Shown: piece by piece, positions 24,598 to 36,600 of the stretch
Layout: every line of letters starts with the position of its first letter
Numbering within the stretch: position 1 is the stretch's first letter
Origin: Chrysomallon squamiferum
Lineage: Eukaryota > Mollusca > Gastropoda > Neomphalida > Peltospiridae
DNA: 42,500 nucleotides
Assembly: GCA_012295275.1 (NCBI GenBank)
Contig: CM022671.1
Location: 6,021,565-6,064,064 of the forward strand
Direction: 5' to 3'
The notes under the pieces: model-generated
Databases searched by the model: none
What the model was told of the DNA's origin: nothing
The model's input: only the letters and a program-made list of their open reading frames with translations
Made by a program: the position numbers and the translations under genes

Positions 24598-25067
24598 CAC
24601 TTCTTGACCTTTGACCTAATATTATACATTTAGGTACTTGTTTCCTTTCTTTTCAAGTCCTGGCTTACATTTGTTCCCCAGACTAAAATGTCCTACTGCA
24701 GGTCACTCAGGTTTCTGACAAAGGTCAAGTGAGAACAAATGGGTCACCATGGATACAATACATGTGAATATATGAATTCATATGGGAGGCATTAAAAACT
24801 CTCATACACATGATATTGATGTATATGCTAGTGCTTCACTGAAGCAGTATGTCTGTGTCTGTGTCTGTCTGTGTCTGTCTGTGTATATGAGTTTCAAAAC
24901 AGCAGAAGCCAAAATATCAGCCTTACACCATTTTAATTAGCTAATGTCATGCATAAATTTCAATTCATTTTAATTATAATTATTACTTTTTCTTAATTAT
25001 TATTATTATTTTTATGTATTAAAGGTTAAGTTGAAGTAAAATGCATACTTTTATATATGTAATAAAA

Positions 25068-25145
25068 TATTTATTTTATTTTATTTTATTTTATTTTATT
25101 TTATTTTATTTTATTTTATTTCATTATTTTATTTATTTATTTTTT
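25068..25145. repeat. (TTTTA)n microsatellite
   Basis: About 13 pentanucleotide units, then TTTA variants. The reverse-complement type (AAAAT)n recurs at 22250-22289. Confidence 0.93.
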
Positions 25146-26609
25146 TAAATATTAGATATAAACATTTTGAACATTTAATAAAAATCTTTTTTTTCTAAAA
25201 TCTCTGAAGATAATAAAATATTTACACAACTGCAACATAAACGACAGATACAAATATTCTCCCCAACCTTGGAAAGGATCAAATTAATCCATGTCCTAAA
25301 TGATATTGAATCATTACAAACACAACAGCATTATGTGAAGAAAAACCTCATTGTAATGAGAGCAGACATGAACCTAAGACTTTCAACTCAGAAACTAAGA
25401 TGTTCAGACCCAAGGAAACTAAGCAGTTTACAAACACAGCTTAATACTGACAAATAATTTACAAAAACATTACCTCAAAAGAGATAATATTTATTAATAA
25501 ACTTGCTATTTTGTTGTCAAAATGCCGTAACAAGTATTAATGCGGGTTATCGCTCTTTAAAATGTGGCTGAAATTTGATATGTGTATATTAATTAGAATA
25601 GATAAACAATTTTTTTTTTTTTTTTTATAAATGTGGAAATAATAGTAACTTAGTAAGCAACTGTAATAAAAATGAATAAAATGAACATGATGTGAAAATA
25701 TTATTTTCAAATATCAAATATGCATTTAACAATTAACATAAAAGAAAAAGAAAAATGTTCAGATATAAAAATAAATATATAAATGTTTACTAAATGTGAT
25801 TTTATATAATAAGATAAGCATAAAATGGAAGCCGAAGAAAAAATTATGACTCTATTTGTAATGGTTCAAAAGATATATGCGAACAGGTACCACAATATAT
25901 ATCATGTAACACAATTCAACTGTGATATAACCTATTTGCTAAAAGGTAATACTATTGCAGAAAATACTACACAAAACACAGTACAATGTATTGAAAAAAA
26001 AAAAAAACATGAATTCACACATTTTGTACCCTTTAGTAAAATAACACAAAAGATTTTTCAAAACATTTTTGATTCCATTATACTGAAATTAGTTCCTTTT
26101 TCTTTTTCTTTTTTTCACAAACTCAGACATTAACACCTACTGTGATTTTCAGCCAGGCAGTCTTGGTTTAACTTTCAAACCTACTAAAAGTTCAAAAAAA
26201 AAAAAAAAATAAAAAAAAAAAATCTCTACATGCATTCTAAGTCAATACAATAAGCTGTAGTACATAAACTGTAATGTGAATATAAACTATTAGAATAACT
26301 GAGGCATAAAATTAAACATATGTAATAGAATTATGCTTAACCCAAATAAAAAAGGTGACTCTCTTTGGTTGAGTAATTATAAAGGTAGGTAATAAAAACT
26401 ATTAATTGACAAACGAAGTAGATAAATTTGGCAATGAAACTCTGAGATGTCTTTTCAGTGAGTACAAAAACAAGTTTGTGTTAGTCGAACAGAATACACT
26501 GACATTCATTGATATCTATACAAGTCAAACCAGTCCACACATCTTTTCACAGCCTTCAAGTCAAACAATGTCACTTATCAAACATCAAACATCTGTCATC
26601 TCAAATGTG

Positions 26610-26707
26610 CCTTGAGAGAGAGAGAGAGAGAGAGAGAGATGAAAAGAGGGAAAGAGAGAGACAGACACATATACACACACAATATATATACATATACATA
26701 TACATAC

Positions 26708-26761
<54 letters not shown>

Positions 26762-26762
26762 T
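26610..26762. repeat. compound (GA)n, (TACA)n, (AT)n, (GA)n array
   Basis: Two GA runs (26613-26640 and 26739-26760) bracket TACATA/AT repeats. Confidence 0.9.
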
Positions 26763-27539
26763 TTTAAATTCCATTTTCATGCTATGTAACATTATACTTC
26801 ATACAGCAAACTCTGACTTTAAATTTTCTTTTAGTTATTACTTAATTCTGTTTGCTTTAGTGATTTAACATGAACTTGTTTAAATTAATTAAAGACATCT
26901 TATTATCTATTTCTGCTTTTAATGCGATAATTTAACATCAAAAGAAAAACAATTAAAACTTCAGATGAGAAAATTATAATATCATGTGGAAAGATAATGA
27001 CTGGAAAGAAAAAAAAAAAAAAAAACCGAAAAAAAACAACAGAACAGAATTATGTCATTAATGCAAAAACAACAAAATTAAGATAGAACAAAAATCTCAA
27101 GTATCTATATTAAAATGAAATTCAATCTTCCATTAATTAACACTGATATTCAGTTTACATTTGCCATACATCTAAAATTAATAAGATTATTTATATATTA
27201 AAGATAATTAGCTAGATAACTGCTCACTGATGTAAGAGCAGAACCAACACTAATGTTATAAACAAGATCTGTACAAATTACATTTAAATATTTATGCTCT
27301 CTAAGTATTCTGTTAGAAGGCTGGTAGGAATCTTTAATACAGGAATGTCTCTGGAGGACCAGTATGGTTGCAAGCAATTAGGACAAGTGAATAAAACCAA
27401 TAATTTAACAAGAGTATATGAATCACACAACTAGGTAGCTCACTAGTTCATACAAATAATGAGAAAACACGGCTAGCAAAATATTTTTTAAAATATTAAC
27501 ATAAACATATATAATAAATTTTTCTTTGTGTTTATCTGT

Positions 27540-27610
27540 CTATAGATCAATCTATCTATCTATCTATCTAGCTATCAAGAGAGAGAGAGAGAGAGAGAGA
27601 GATAGATAGA
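27540..27610. repeat. (ATCT)n followed by (GA)n and (GATA)n
   Basis: ATCT units at 27545-27575 are followed by GA units at 27578-27602. Confidence 0.9.
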
Positions 27611-28508
27611 AAAAGACAAAGACTAATATTACGTTCAAAGAAATTATTCAAAAAATATTATATATATATATATATTTATTTATTAATTTTTGTCTGGGTG
27701 GTAAAATTATGAAAAAAAGAAAGAAATCTTCTTTTCTGAGCTATGTCCAAACAGACTGACCCTCTCCACATCTCCATTCACCATATTAAACATATCAGTA
27801 CAGATGTACTACATACCCTGCTTAGCAAAATAACACATCAAACACTCAAATCATTACTACTACACACTGGTTTCAGAGACCATGCTATGGAGGAGATATC
27901 TGGCTTCTGGTCAAGACAAGATAATTTGACAAGGGTGAAGATGACATTTTCCACCTGTTTGTTTGATAAAGAAATTAAAGGAGTGACATGAGAAACTGGT
28001 GTGGAATTTTAACTCAACACCACCACATACTGAAGTGTGCATACAACACATTGGCTCTGTAAACACAAACTCTGTACAACTGTATCTCAGACATTTTGAT
28101 CAATGACAAACTTTATGATTCTGCAGGGAATCACTTTTTATACCATACTGATACCATACAGTATTAACTTTATATTTATATATAATACACATATTTTAAC
28201 AATGATGTGAAAAAATAAGCAAAATCTTTAAAATTAATTCAATCTTATTATTTATATTTATTTATTTATATTTTCATTTCATTATATTTTTTTTAATCAT
28301 TATTTTTATGTATTTCTTTATGCATTTATTTTTATTATTATTATTTTTTTTTTTTTGTAGAATGATAATATTTGTTATGAAAAAAAAACAACAACACTAT
28401 TTTATTTTACTTATTAGCAGCAGGACATCAATTCTCTGAAAACCCAAACCAGTTATTTTATAAAACAGTTATACTATAGATTAGGATGTTGGATGAACCA
28501 AAACAGAG

Positions 28509-28525
28509 TGATGTGTGCGTGTGTT

Positions 28526-28560
<35 letters not shown>

Positions 28561-28572
28561 ATTTGTGTGTGT
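28509..28572. repeat. (GT)n microsatellite
   Basis: A GT run interrupted by TTCAT and TTTATTT. Confidence 0.9.
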
Positions 28573-29221
28573 CTGTACATATGCATGTATTTTAAACAAT
28601 TAAATAACTGATCTGAAAAATAAAACAAAACAAAAAACCACAACAAAAAAACCCATTATTCAAGCTAAATAAAGAAGTGAAAAGTGTAATGTTTAAACAT
28701 GTTGCCTCTCAGATGAGGAGTTTATTAAAGACACGTGTGGAACACACAAACCTGGGTCATCTGCCAAGACAGAATTATGAAATAACAACAACACAAGAAC
28801 AGTCAGTGTGAATTTATTACCCTACATCTCAAGCAGCCACCCTGACACCAATAAATTAACAACAGCAACTTTGATAATATCAGCAGAAAGATGGCTGTCT
28901 AACAATAAGAATGTTTTTAGAAAAATGTCAGTGTGTTATAAGGTACTCTCAGTAGCTGAAATTTGAAATGGGTTTCTTGGTTAAAAACATTTTGTTATTA
29001 TTATTATTATTATCTTTTGTTTTACATAATGGTAACTACATCCAAATTGTATTATCTCATTTCCCAAAAGTATCGTTTATACATGAAAAATATCAGACAA
29101 TTTAAATTCTTGTGCAATGCCGTTTTTTTTAAATGGTTTTGTAGTTGATGTTAAAAGGAACTGGTAAAGTGAGATTAAATTGTCAGAAAAGATTCATATC
29201 CAAACAAACTTAAATATAATA

Positions 29222-29223
29222 AA

Positions 29224-29281
<58 letters not shown>

Positions 29282-29296
29282 TAATAAAATAATAAT
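29222..29296. repeat. (AAT)n microsatellite
   Basis: About 20 AAT units, with irregular AAT-rich sequence after them. Confidence 0.95.
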
Positions 29297-29549
29297 TATA
29301 ATATATTAAATAAATAAATGAAAACATTTAAAAGAAATTTGTTTAAAAATTTTAATTTAAAAAATATAAATATTACATCTTTATACAGCTATGTATACAT
29401 ACTTTGTCTAGGGACATTGTTGTAAGATGTGTAAGAATCAAACTGTGAGCAGATGTTTGTAACATGATAACATCTCTCAGACATCTGACATTCCATCTCC
29501 CCAGGAAGCACCTGGATTCTTTACCAAACCAGAAAATTTACTTAATAGT

Positions 29550-29895
29550 CATAACTGAGAACACTTTTTGTATCATTAACATCAACGTTTTTTACTGACT
29601 ACTTCTTTACTGGAAAACTTACTTAGTTTATATATATATCACATTTGATTTTTTACATCAATGTTTTATTATTATTATTCTTTTTTATCAATGAAGAAAT
29701 ACATAGTATCTTACTTTTTGTGTCATTAATATAAGAGTTTTTTACTGACTAGATAAAACTAGAAAACTTAACTTATTTTATGTTTTGCAATTTTTTTTTT
29801 TTTTATTACCAATGGAGAAATACACAGTATCATAACTTTTGAATCATTAACATCAAAGTTTATGACTAATTAGTAATTTGATTAAAACCAGGTAA
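29550..29895. repeat. diverged tandem repeat, 120-150-bp unit
   Basis: Three copies begin near 29558, 29711 and 29831, each with CTTTTTGTRTCATTAA-like sequence, then TTTTTACTGACTA and AGAAATACAYAGTATC. The third copy is partial. Differences between copies indicate an old duplication. Confidence 0.7.
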
Positions 29896-31527
29896 AATGT
29901 AATTAATTATCGATGTTGAGGGTCTTAACCAATTTGACTTCAATTGAAAACCTTTTTTTGTTTTATTATATATATATATATATATTATTTTGTTTTGTGT
30001 GAAATTTATTTAATTAAAACCTTAAACTGTAAATAGTAATGTAAAAATATTTGAATTTTGTAAATTATTATTATTTAAAATTATGTTATAAAATGATATA
30101 TTTAGACATTTCACTGACTATAATTATTTTCTAACACACACACACACACAAACACACAGACAGACACACTTACAAAGACACGTACACCATTTACCACTAT
30201 TAGTTTTGCTTTATCTTGATAAAGCTCTTAATTCTGTTTTCTCACAAAAGTGACACTTTACTGCACTTCTAAACTAAACAAATGTAAATAAGAGTCTACA
30301 TCTTGTCTGGACTCCAACTCTACAATCAATAAACAGTGAATCTACTCTCAGAGGCAAAAGTGTCTGTACAAATTATCAACTCAAAACAGCACAGACCACA
30401 AAACACATCTATACAGTATGTATGTACAAGTGATGTATAAAATATAGCAGACCATAGATTTACTTTTATTTTATAAATAAACACTTTTTGATAAATTGTG
30501 TGGCACCTAAGAGAGCCCAGATTAAATTATCAGCGAGACTCAATAATGCTTCTGTTTAAATACAATTATTTTATTTCAGAAGTGCATATAAATCAATCAC
30601 TTTTTTAATGACTGTTGTTCTAGGTAATGTGATTTTTAAATTAATTTTATGTCATTTGCTGCCACATTTTAATATTTTTATTCCAGACAAAATGTTCACT
30701 ACATAATATATTAGATAGAGAATACATTTCTCATAAATAAACAAATTATGTCATTTATTTGTTTGAAATTAAATTAAACAGGGTGGTAGATTTGTTCTTG
30801 TAAAATGACAAGTGTGCTACCTGTTGCAGACAGAATACTGTAAATTTGTCCTAGCCTATGATTCTATTACTTTATTATTATTATTATTATTATTTAATTA
30901 TTTATTTATTTTTACCAATAAAGATATATGTATATTCATAATATTGTAGTTTTCTTTTATAGTTTCCTATTTATGTTAAATTTCATATTAAACAGATAAA
31001 ACTCTGCCAAAAGAAGAGAAAAAAGAATTTAAAATATGTTATAATGCATCAATGACAGCATTCTTCAATTAACCAAAATAATTAAATAAATACAAAGCTA
31101 TGCTGTGTTACATACTGTAATAGATCTGTTTCTATCAACATTTTCTGTTATATTTTTACACAAAACTGGAAACTACCTCAACCATGACTGGCATGACCTA
31201 AACACAAAACTGCGTATCCGTATCACACATCACATCTGACACGTTCTACTTAACACAAGTATATGACAATAAACACGGTCATTTGAAAATGGCAAAACAA
31301 TATCTTACAATGACCATAAATATCATGAAAAACAGTGTGTTAATATGTTATCTATCACGGGGCGAGTTAGTTGCCAACTTGTAAATTGACGAGAACTTCA
31401 GTAAACGTCAGACTCCAAAAATTCAACCTGTCAAGACGTCCTAACTCGATCGACAGCTGCCAGACTAATTCAGTAATATGAATTAAAAACGAAAAGCTTA
31501 TATTACAGACGATATCTATGTACTTAC

Positions 31528-31640
31528 TGAGATCAAGAACAAACTAAATCCATAACCAACAACTTCTATCCAAGACAGGCTGAATTTACAATGCCAAGTT
31601 TCCTATACTAGTGAGTCAGATCAGTTTCGAACTGCGCATG
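31528..31640 (-). other. candidate non-coding first exon of CLIP1
   Basis: The coding start exon has only six bases of 5' UTR, so an upstream exon is required. On the minus strand this CpG-containing, non-repetitive segment ends in a strong donor (CTCA|GTAAGT, 31527 downward) and lies just below an NRF-1-like promoter motif. No start codon in good context was noted. The 5' end is not determined, and linkage to CLIP1 is inference. Confidence 0.35.
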
Positions 31641-31700
31641 CGGAATTCTTCATTAAATCTTCTGTTGTAAATTCCTCCGTAGTCAGAGACGTACACCTGA
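31620..31700 (-). promoter_or_regulatory. candidate promoter with NRF-1-like palindrome
   Basis: CCGCATGCGCAG on the minus strand (about 31637-31648) contains the GCATGCGCA core of NRF-1 sites, common in TATA-less animal promoters. CpG dinucleotides are locally more frequent (31350-31720) than in the surrounding AT-rich DNA. Orientation is assigned only from the donor site downstream. Confidence 0.4.
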
Positions 31701-31885
31701 GATCTGAAAATGTTAAGGCACGCTTTGTGTATTTTGTCCTTAAAATGTTACTGTTAGTTGAAGATAAATATGTTAACAAAATGTCAGTAATCCCTGATTA
31801 TTTAATAGTTATGTTTTGATGTGTTTGGATAAACATTATAACAAAATCGTCTTTAATACATAAAAGTAAACTGTTTGTGATTTTG

Positions 31886-31964
31886 TTATTTAACATGCAC
31901 GAATGCAGACAATATAACTGAAAATATTAAATGTTTTATAAAGATGAAGTCTACTCACATATAC

Positions 31965-32044
<80 letters not shown>
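31886..32044 (+). repeat. dispersed repeat copy B with (CT)n tail
   Basis: From 31894 (CATGCACGAATGCAG) this is homologous to 18470 onward. It runs into a 77-bp pure (CT)n (31968-32044), the longest CT run in the window. Confidence 0.85.
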
Positions 32045-32047
<3 letters not shown>

Positions 32048-33426
32048 GATGTATTAATAAATATGTCGTGTCAGTTTTTATCTCTCATGTGTGCCTGTTC
32101 TAGCTGTGTGTGTTTGGGAACAGGAATGTTTTTAGTGTGATCACTGACTGATGTGATGTGATTCAGATTCTTTTTCCCACAGAACAATGACTCTAACAGA
32201 CCAGGTTCAATATCAGTCGACGACACCTCAATGGGTGAATGTACTGAAGGGGAAAAATAGAAAAAAAAATAGAAACGAGAGCTGTTATTCAGACTTATGC
32301 AAACGTTTGTGAGTCTATTTCAAAATATGCAAATGTTAGGATATGAGTATAATTATAAGAATAATAATTTAAAAAAAAACAACTAGATGTTGACAAGAAC
32401 ATATTAAAGACCCGTACAGTAGTGAATACCTGAGAATTTAACGAAACACAAAATGAACGAGTTTGTCAGTTCTGTTTAAATAATTAGCTTTGTCGTGGGA
32501 CATTTAGGAAAAAAAACAAATATTCTGCGTATTATTATTATTGGTACGTGCTTTTTGTGTTACAAAGTAAGATAAAGCTTCTTAACCTTTTTCTTCACAT
32601 TCAATTCTCTCCTCCAGTTTTTTTGTTTTTTTTGTTTGTTTTTGCTTTTTCTCACTACCCCTACACTGACTGTGAAAAGACGACTATAAAAGAAGAAAAG
32701 AAAAGAAAAGAAACATATAAAAATGAAAAAGAAAAAAAAATATATATTGTGAGTATTTTACAAATCCTAATGCAATCAAAGTGACACACATATATATATA
32801 ATTAAATAATAGCCTATTCTAGAACTGTCTTGTTAAAATATCGTCTTTCTTCCGCTTAAACTAGCTCTATACCTTTATCGTAAGTTTCAATCAGTTATTT
32901 GATTACGTATTTGGGTAATTAGTTGGAGGAAAAAGCTGATTTTGACAGTGAAAGAACGATGGCGTTTCAGTGTCGGTGAAAACTGAGAAGATGCCAAAAT
33001 AGTAATTTCCCCGTCTGATAGCAAATTGTTTTGACTTAAGTATCTTTCATCACGTGATTAAAGGAACTGACGCATGCTCATTCATTAACGTCTGAGACGG
33101 GCAGATAACTTCAGTTATGTTATCTAGTCTAGACAGACCTTTTTTTTTTGTCACTCTTCCGAACATGTATAAAAGGATACTTTTCATTTACATAAATATA
33201 TTTAGGTTTTGGTTTACAAAAACCTGGGTACTTATTATTATAATTGTTATTGTTGTTGCTGGGAGAAGGTAATGTTTTCATACGTTGACTCAATCTGTTT
33301 GGATTTTTGCGTTTATAAAGAAAATGGGTAAAAAATAAAAATAAAATTATAATAATAATCCTTTAATGAACGAAGCCAAAAAATAAATGGTATATTTGTG
33401 AGTATTACATGTATGCGTGTATCACT

Positions 33427-33428
33427 AA

Positions 33429-33481
<53 letters not shown>
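33427..33481. repeat. (AAT)n microsatellite
   Basis: An uninterrupted AAT run of about 18 units. Confidence 0.95.
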
Positions 33482-33677
33482 ATTTAAGAAAGAAAGAAAA
33501 AAAAAAAAAACCAAAAAAAAAACCGAATATTATTATTAATTTTGACAATAGCAACACTTTAAATGTATCATTTGAATTGACCAAACGATGACTCGGCTCT
33601 GGATTCAGTATAAAACCCAGTTATCCAACAGAATGAAATAAGAATACAAATCTTTTAAAACGATGCTCTCAAACACA

Positions 33678-33685
33678 TTTTAAAT
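33678..33685. repeat. left target-site duplication TTTTAAAT
   Basis: Identical to 37840-37847 and directly abuts the left terminus CAGG. Confidence 0.8.
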
Positions 33686-36600
33686 CAGGGATGCACAAAC
33701 ATTTTCAGCTTGCGAACTACTTTTAAAATGACCAGGTCAAAATGATCTACCTGTATTAAAAAATGCTAAATACATGTATATTTATTTGTATATATACTGA
33801 ATATACTTTATATAATCAATGTATGTTGGCTCACTTTGCATCACTGGATGAACCTTACAGCACAATACAACTGAATACATCTATGGTCACTTACTCTGAT
33901 CACTTGTACTGGATGGCGCGCGATCTACCCGCACTACATTGGCGATCTACTCACGCTACACTGGCGATCTACCCACACTACATTGGCGATCTACCCGCAC
34001 TCAACTGACGATCTACCACACTACATGATCTACCCGCACTACATTGGCATCTACCCGCACTCGGTGATCTACCCACACATTCACATCTGGCATCTACCCA
34101 CACTACATTGACTATCTACCCACACTACACTGGCGATCTACCCATCTGCTACACTGGCGATCTACCCACACTACACTGGCGATCTACCCTGCACTGGCGA
34201 TCACTGGCGATCTACCCACACTACATTGGCGATCTACCCGCACTCACACTGGCGACTGACTATCTGCCCCCGCACTACATTGGCGATCTACCCGCTACCC
34301 GATCTACCCACACTACATTGGCGATCTACCCACACTACATTGGCGATCTACCCACACTACATTGGCGATCTACCCACACTACATTGGCGATCTACCCACA
34401 CTACACTGACTATCTCTACCCGCACTACATTGGCGATCTGCCCACCCACATCTACACACTACATTGGCGATCTACCCGCACTGCATCGGCGATCTACCCA
34501 CACTACACTGGCGATCTACCCACACTACACTGGCGATCTACCCGCACTGCATCGGCGATCTACCCACACTACATTGGCGATCTACCCACACTACACTGGC
34601 GATCTACCCACACTACATTGGCGATCTACCCGCACTACATTGGCGATCTACCCGCACTACATCACGATCTACCCGCACTACATTAGCGATCTACCCACTG
34701 CACTACCGCACTTTGGCGATCTACGATCTACCCCGCACTACATTGGCGATCTACCCACACTACATTGGCGATCTACCCACACTACACTGGCGATCTACCC
34801 ACACTACATTGGCGATCTACCCGCACTACATTGGCGATCTACCCGCACTACATTGGCGATCTACCCACACTACATTGGCGATCTACCCACACTACATTGA
34901 TTCTACCCACTACATTGGCGATCTACCCACACTACATTGCGATCTATCCCACACCACATTGCGATCTATCCACACTACATTAGCGATCTGGCGATCTATC
35001 CACACTACATTGGCGATTCTACCCACACTACATTGACGATCTACCCGCACTACATTAGGCGATCTACCCACACTACATTAGCGATCTATCCATTAGCGAT
35101 CTACATTATTAGCGATCTATCCACTATCTACCCATTTGGCGATCTATCCACACTACATTGACTATCTACCCACACTACATTGGCGATCTACCCCACTACA
35201 TACACACTTGACGATCTACCCACACTACATTGGCGATCTACCACACTACATTGACTATCTACCCACACATTACGATTGACTATCTCTGCCCACACTACAT
35301 TGACGATCTACCCACACTACATTGACTATCTGCACCTACATCTACCCGCACTTGACTATCTACCCACACTACATTGACTATCTACCCACACTACATTGAC
35401 TATCTACCCACACTACATTAACGATCTACCCACACTACATTGACTATCTACCCACACTACATTAGCGATCTACCCACACTACTTGACTATCTACCCACAC
35501 TACATTAGCGATCTACCCACACTACATTAGCGATCTACCCACACTACATTGACTATCTACCCACACTACATTAGCGATCTACCCACACTACATTAGCGAT
35601 CTACCCACACTACATTAGCGATCTATCTACCCACTACCCACATTCTATCCCGCACTACATTAGCGATCTACCCACACTACATTGACGATCTACCCACACA
35701 CTACATTGACGATCTACCCACACTACATTGATCTATCTGCACACTACATTAAGGATCTACCCACACTACATTGATCTACCCACACTATCGATCTACCCAC
35801 ACTACATTGACGATCTACCACACTACCCTGCACTACATTACATTACATTGATCTACCCACACTACATTAGCGATCTACCCACACTACATTAGCGATCTAC
35901 CCACACTACATTAGCGATCTACCCGCACTACATTAGCGATCTACCCACACTACATTAGCGATCTACCCACACTACATTAGCGATCTACCCACACTATATT
36001 AGCGATCTACCACACTACATGACGATCTACCCACACTACCGATCTACCCACACTACATTGACTATCTACCCACACTACATTGACTATCTACCCACACTAC
36101 ATTGACTATCTACCCACACTACATTGGCGATCTACCCACACTACATTAGCGATCTACCCACACTACATTAGCGATCTACCCACACTACATTAGCGATCTA
36201 CCCACACTACATTGACGATCTACCCACACTACATTGACGATCTACCCACACTACATTAGCGATCTACCCACACTACATTGACGATCTACCCACACTACAT
36301 TGACTATCTACCCACACTACATTGGCGATCTACCCACACTACATTGGCGATCTACCCACACTACATTGACGATCTACCCACACTACATTAGCGATCTACC
36401 CACACACACATCTACCCACACTACATTGAAGATCTACCCACACCACACCCACACTACATTAGCGATCTACCCACACTACATTAGCGATCTACCCACACTA
36501 CATTAGCGATCTATCCACACTACATTAGCGATCTATCCACACTACATTAGCGATCTATCCACACTACATTAGCGATCTACCCACTACATTAGCGATCTAC

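Larger units (their letters stand above)
14569..31527 (-). other. putative CLIP1 5'-UTR intron (~17 kb)
   Basis: Between the acceptor of coding exon 1 and the candidate first exon no coding exon could be recognised. The stretch is filled with microsatellites and AT-rich unique sequence. Additional non-coding or alternative first exons may be present but cannot be told from sequence. ORFs of 60-114 codons (for example 21559-21903 on the minus strand, 25825-26133 and 27743-27991 on the plus strand) show no recognisable domain. Confidence 0.5.
31701..33677. other. intergenic, no gene recognised
   Basis: This holds dispersed repeat copy B, AT-rich unique sequence, a palindromic ATCACGTGAT (about 33049-33058) and an (AAT)n run at 33427-33481. 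ORFs in it are short or repeat-derived. Confidence 0.6.

Noticed and set aside
25825-26133. 102-codon plus-strand ORF
   Set aside because: AT-driven composition with a Lys run from a poly(A) stretch; no domain.
27743-27991. 82-codon plus-strand ORF in non-repetitive sequence
   Set aside because: Not recognisable as any family and no gene context. It could be an exon or decayed repeat, but nothing supports either.
31968-32044. Ser/Leu repeat ORF
   Set aside because: Translation of (CT)n.
32190-32230. AGACCAGGTTCAATATCAG, resembling a B box on the plus strand
   Set aside because: No A box upstream; left uncalled.
34108-35161. Long plus-strand ORFs of up to 224 codons in the 34-37.5 kb region
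   Set aside because: They are translations of the 22-bp minisatellite, open in all plus frames by period alone, and have no domain.
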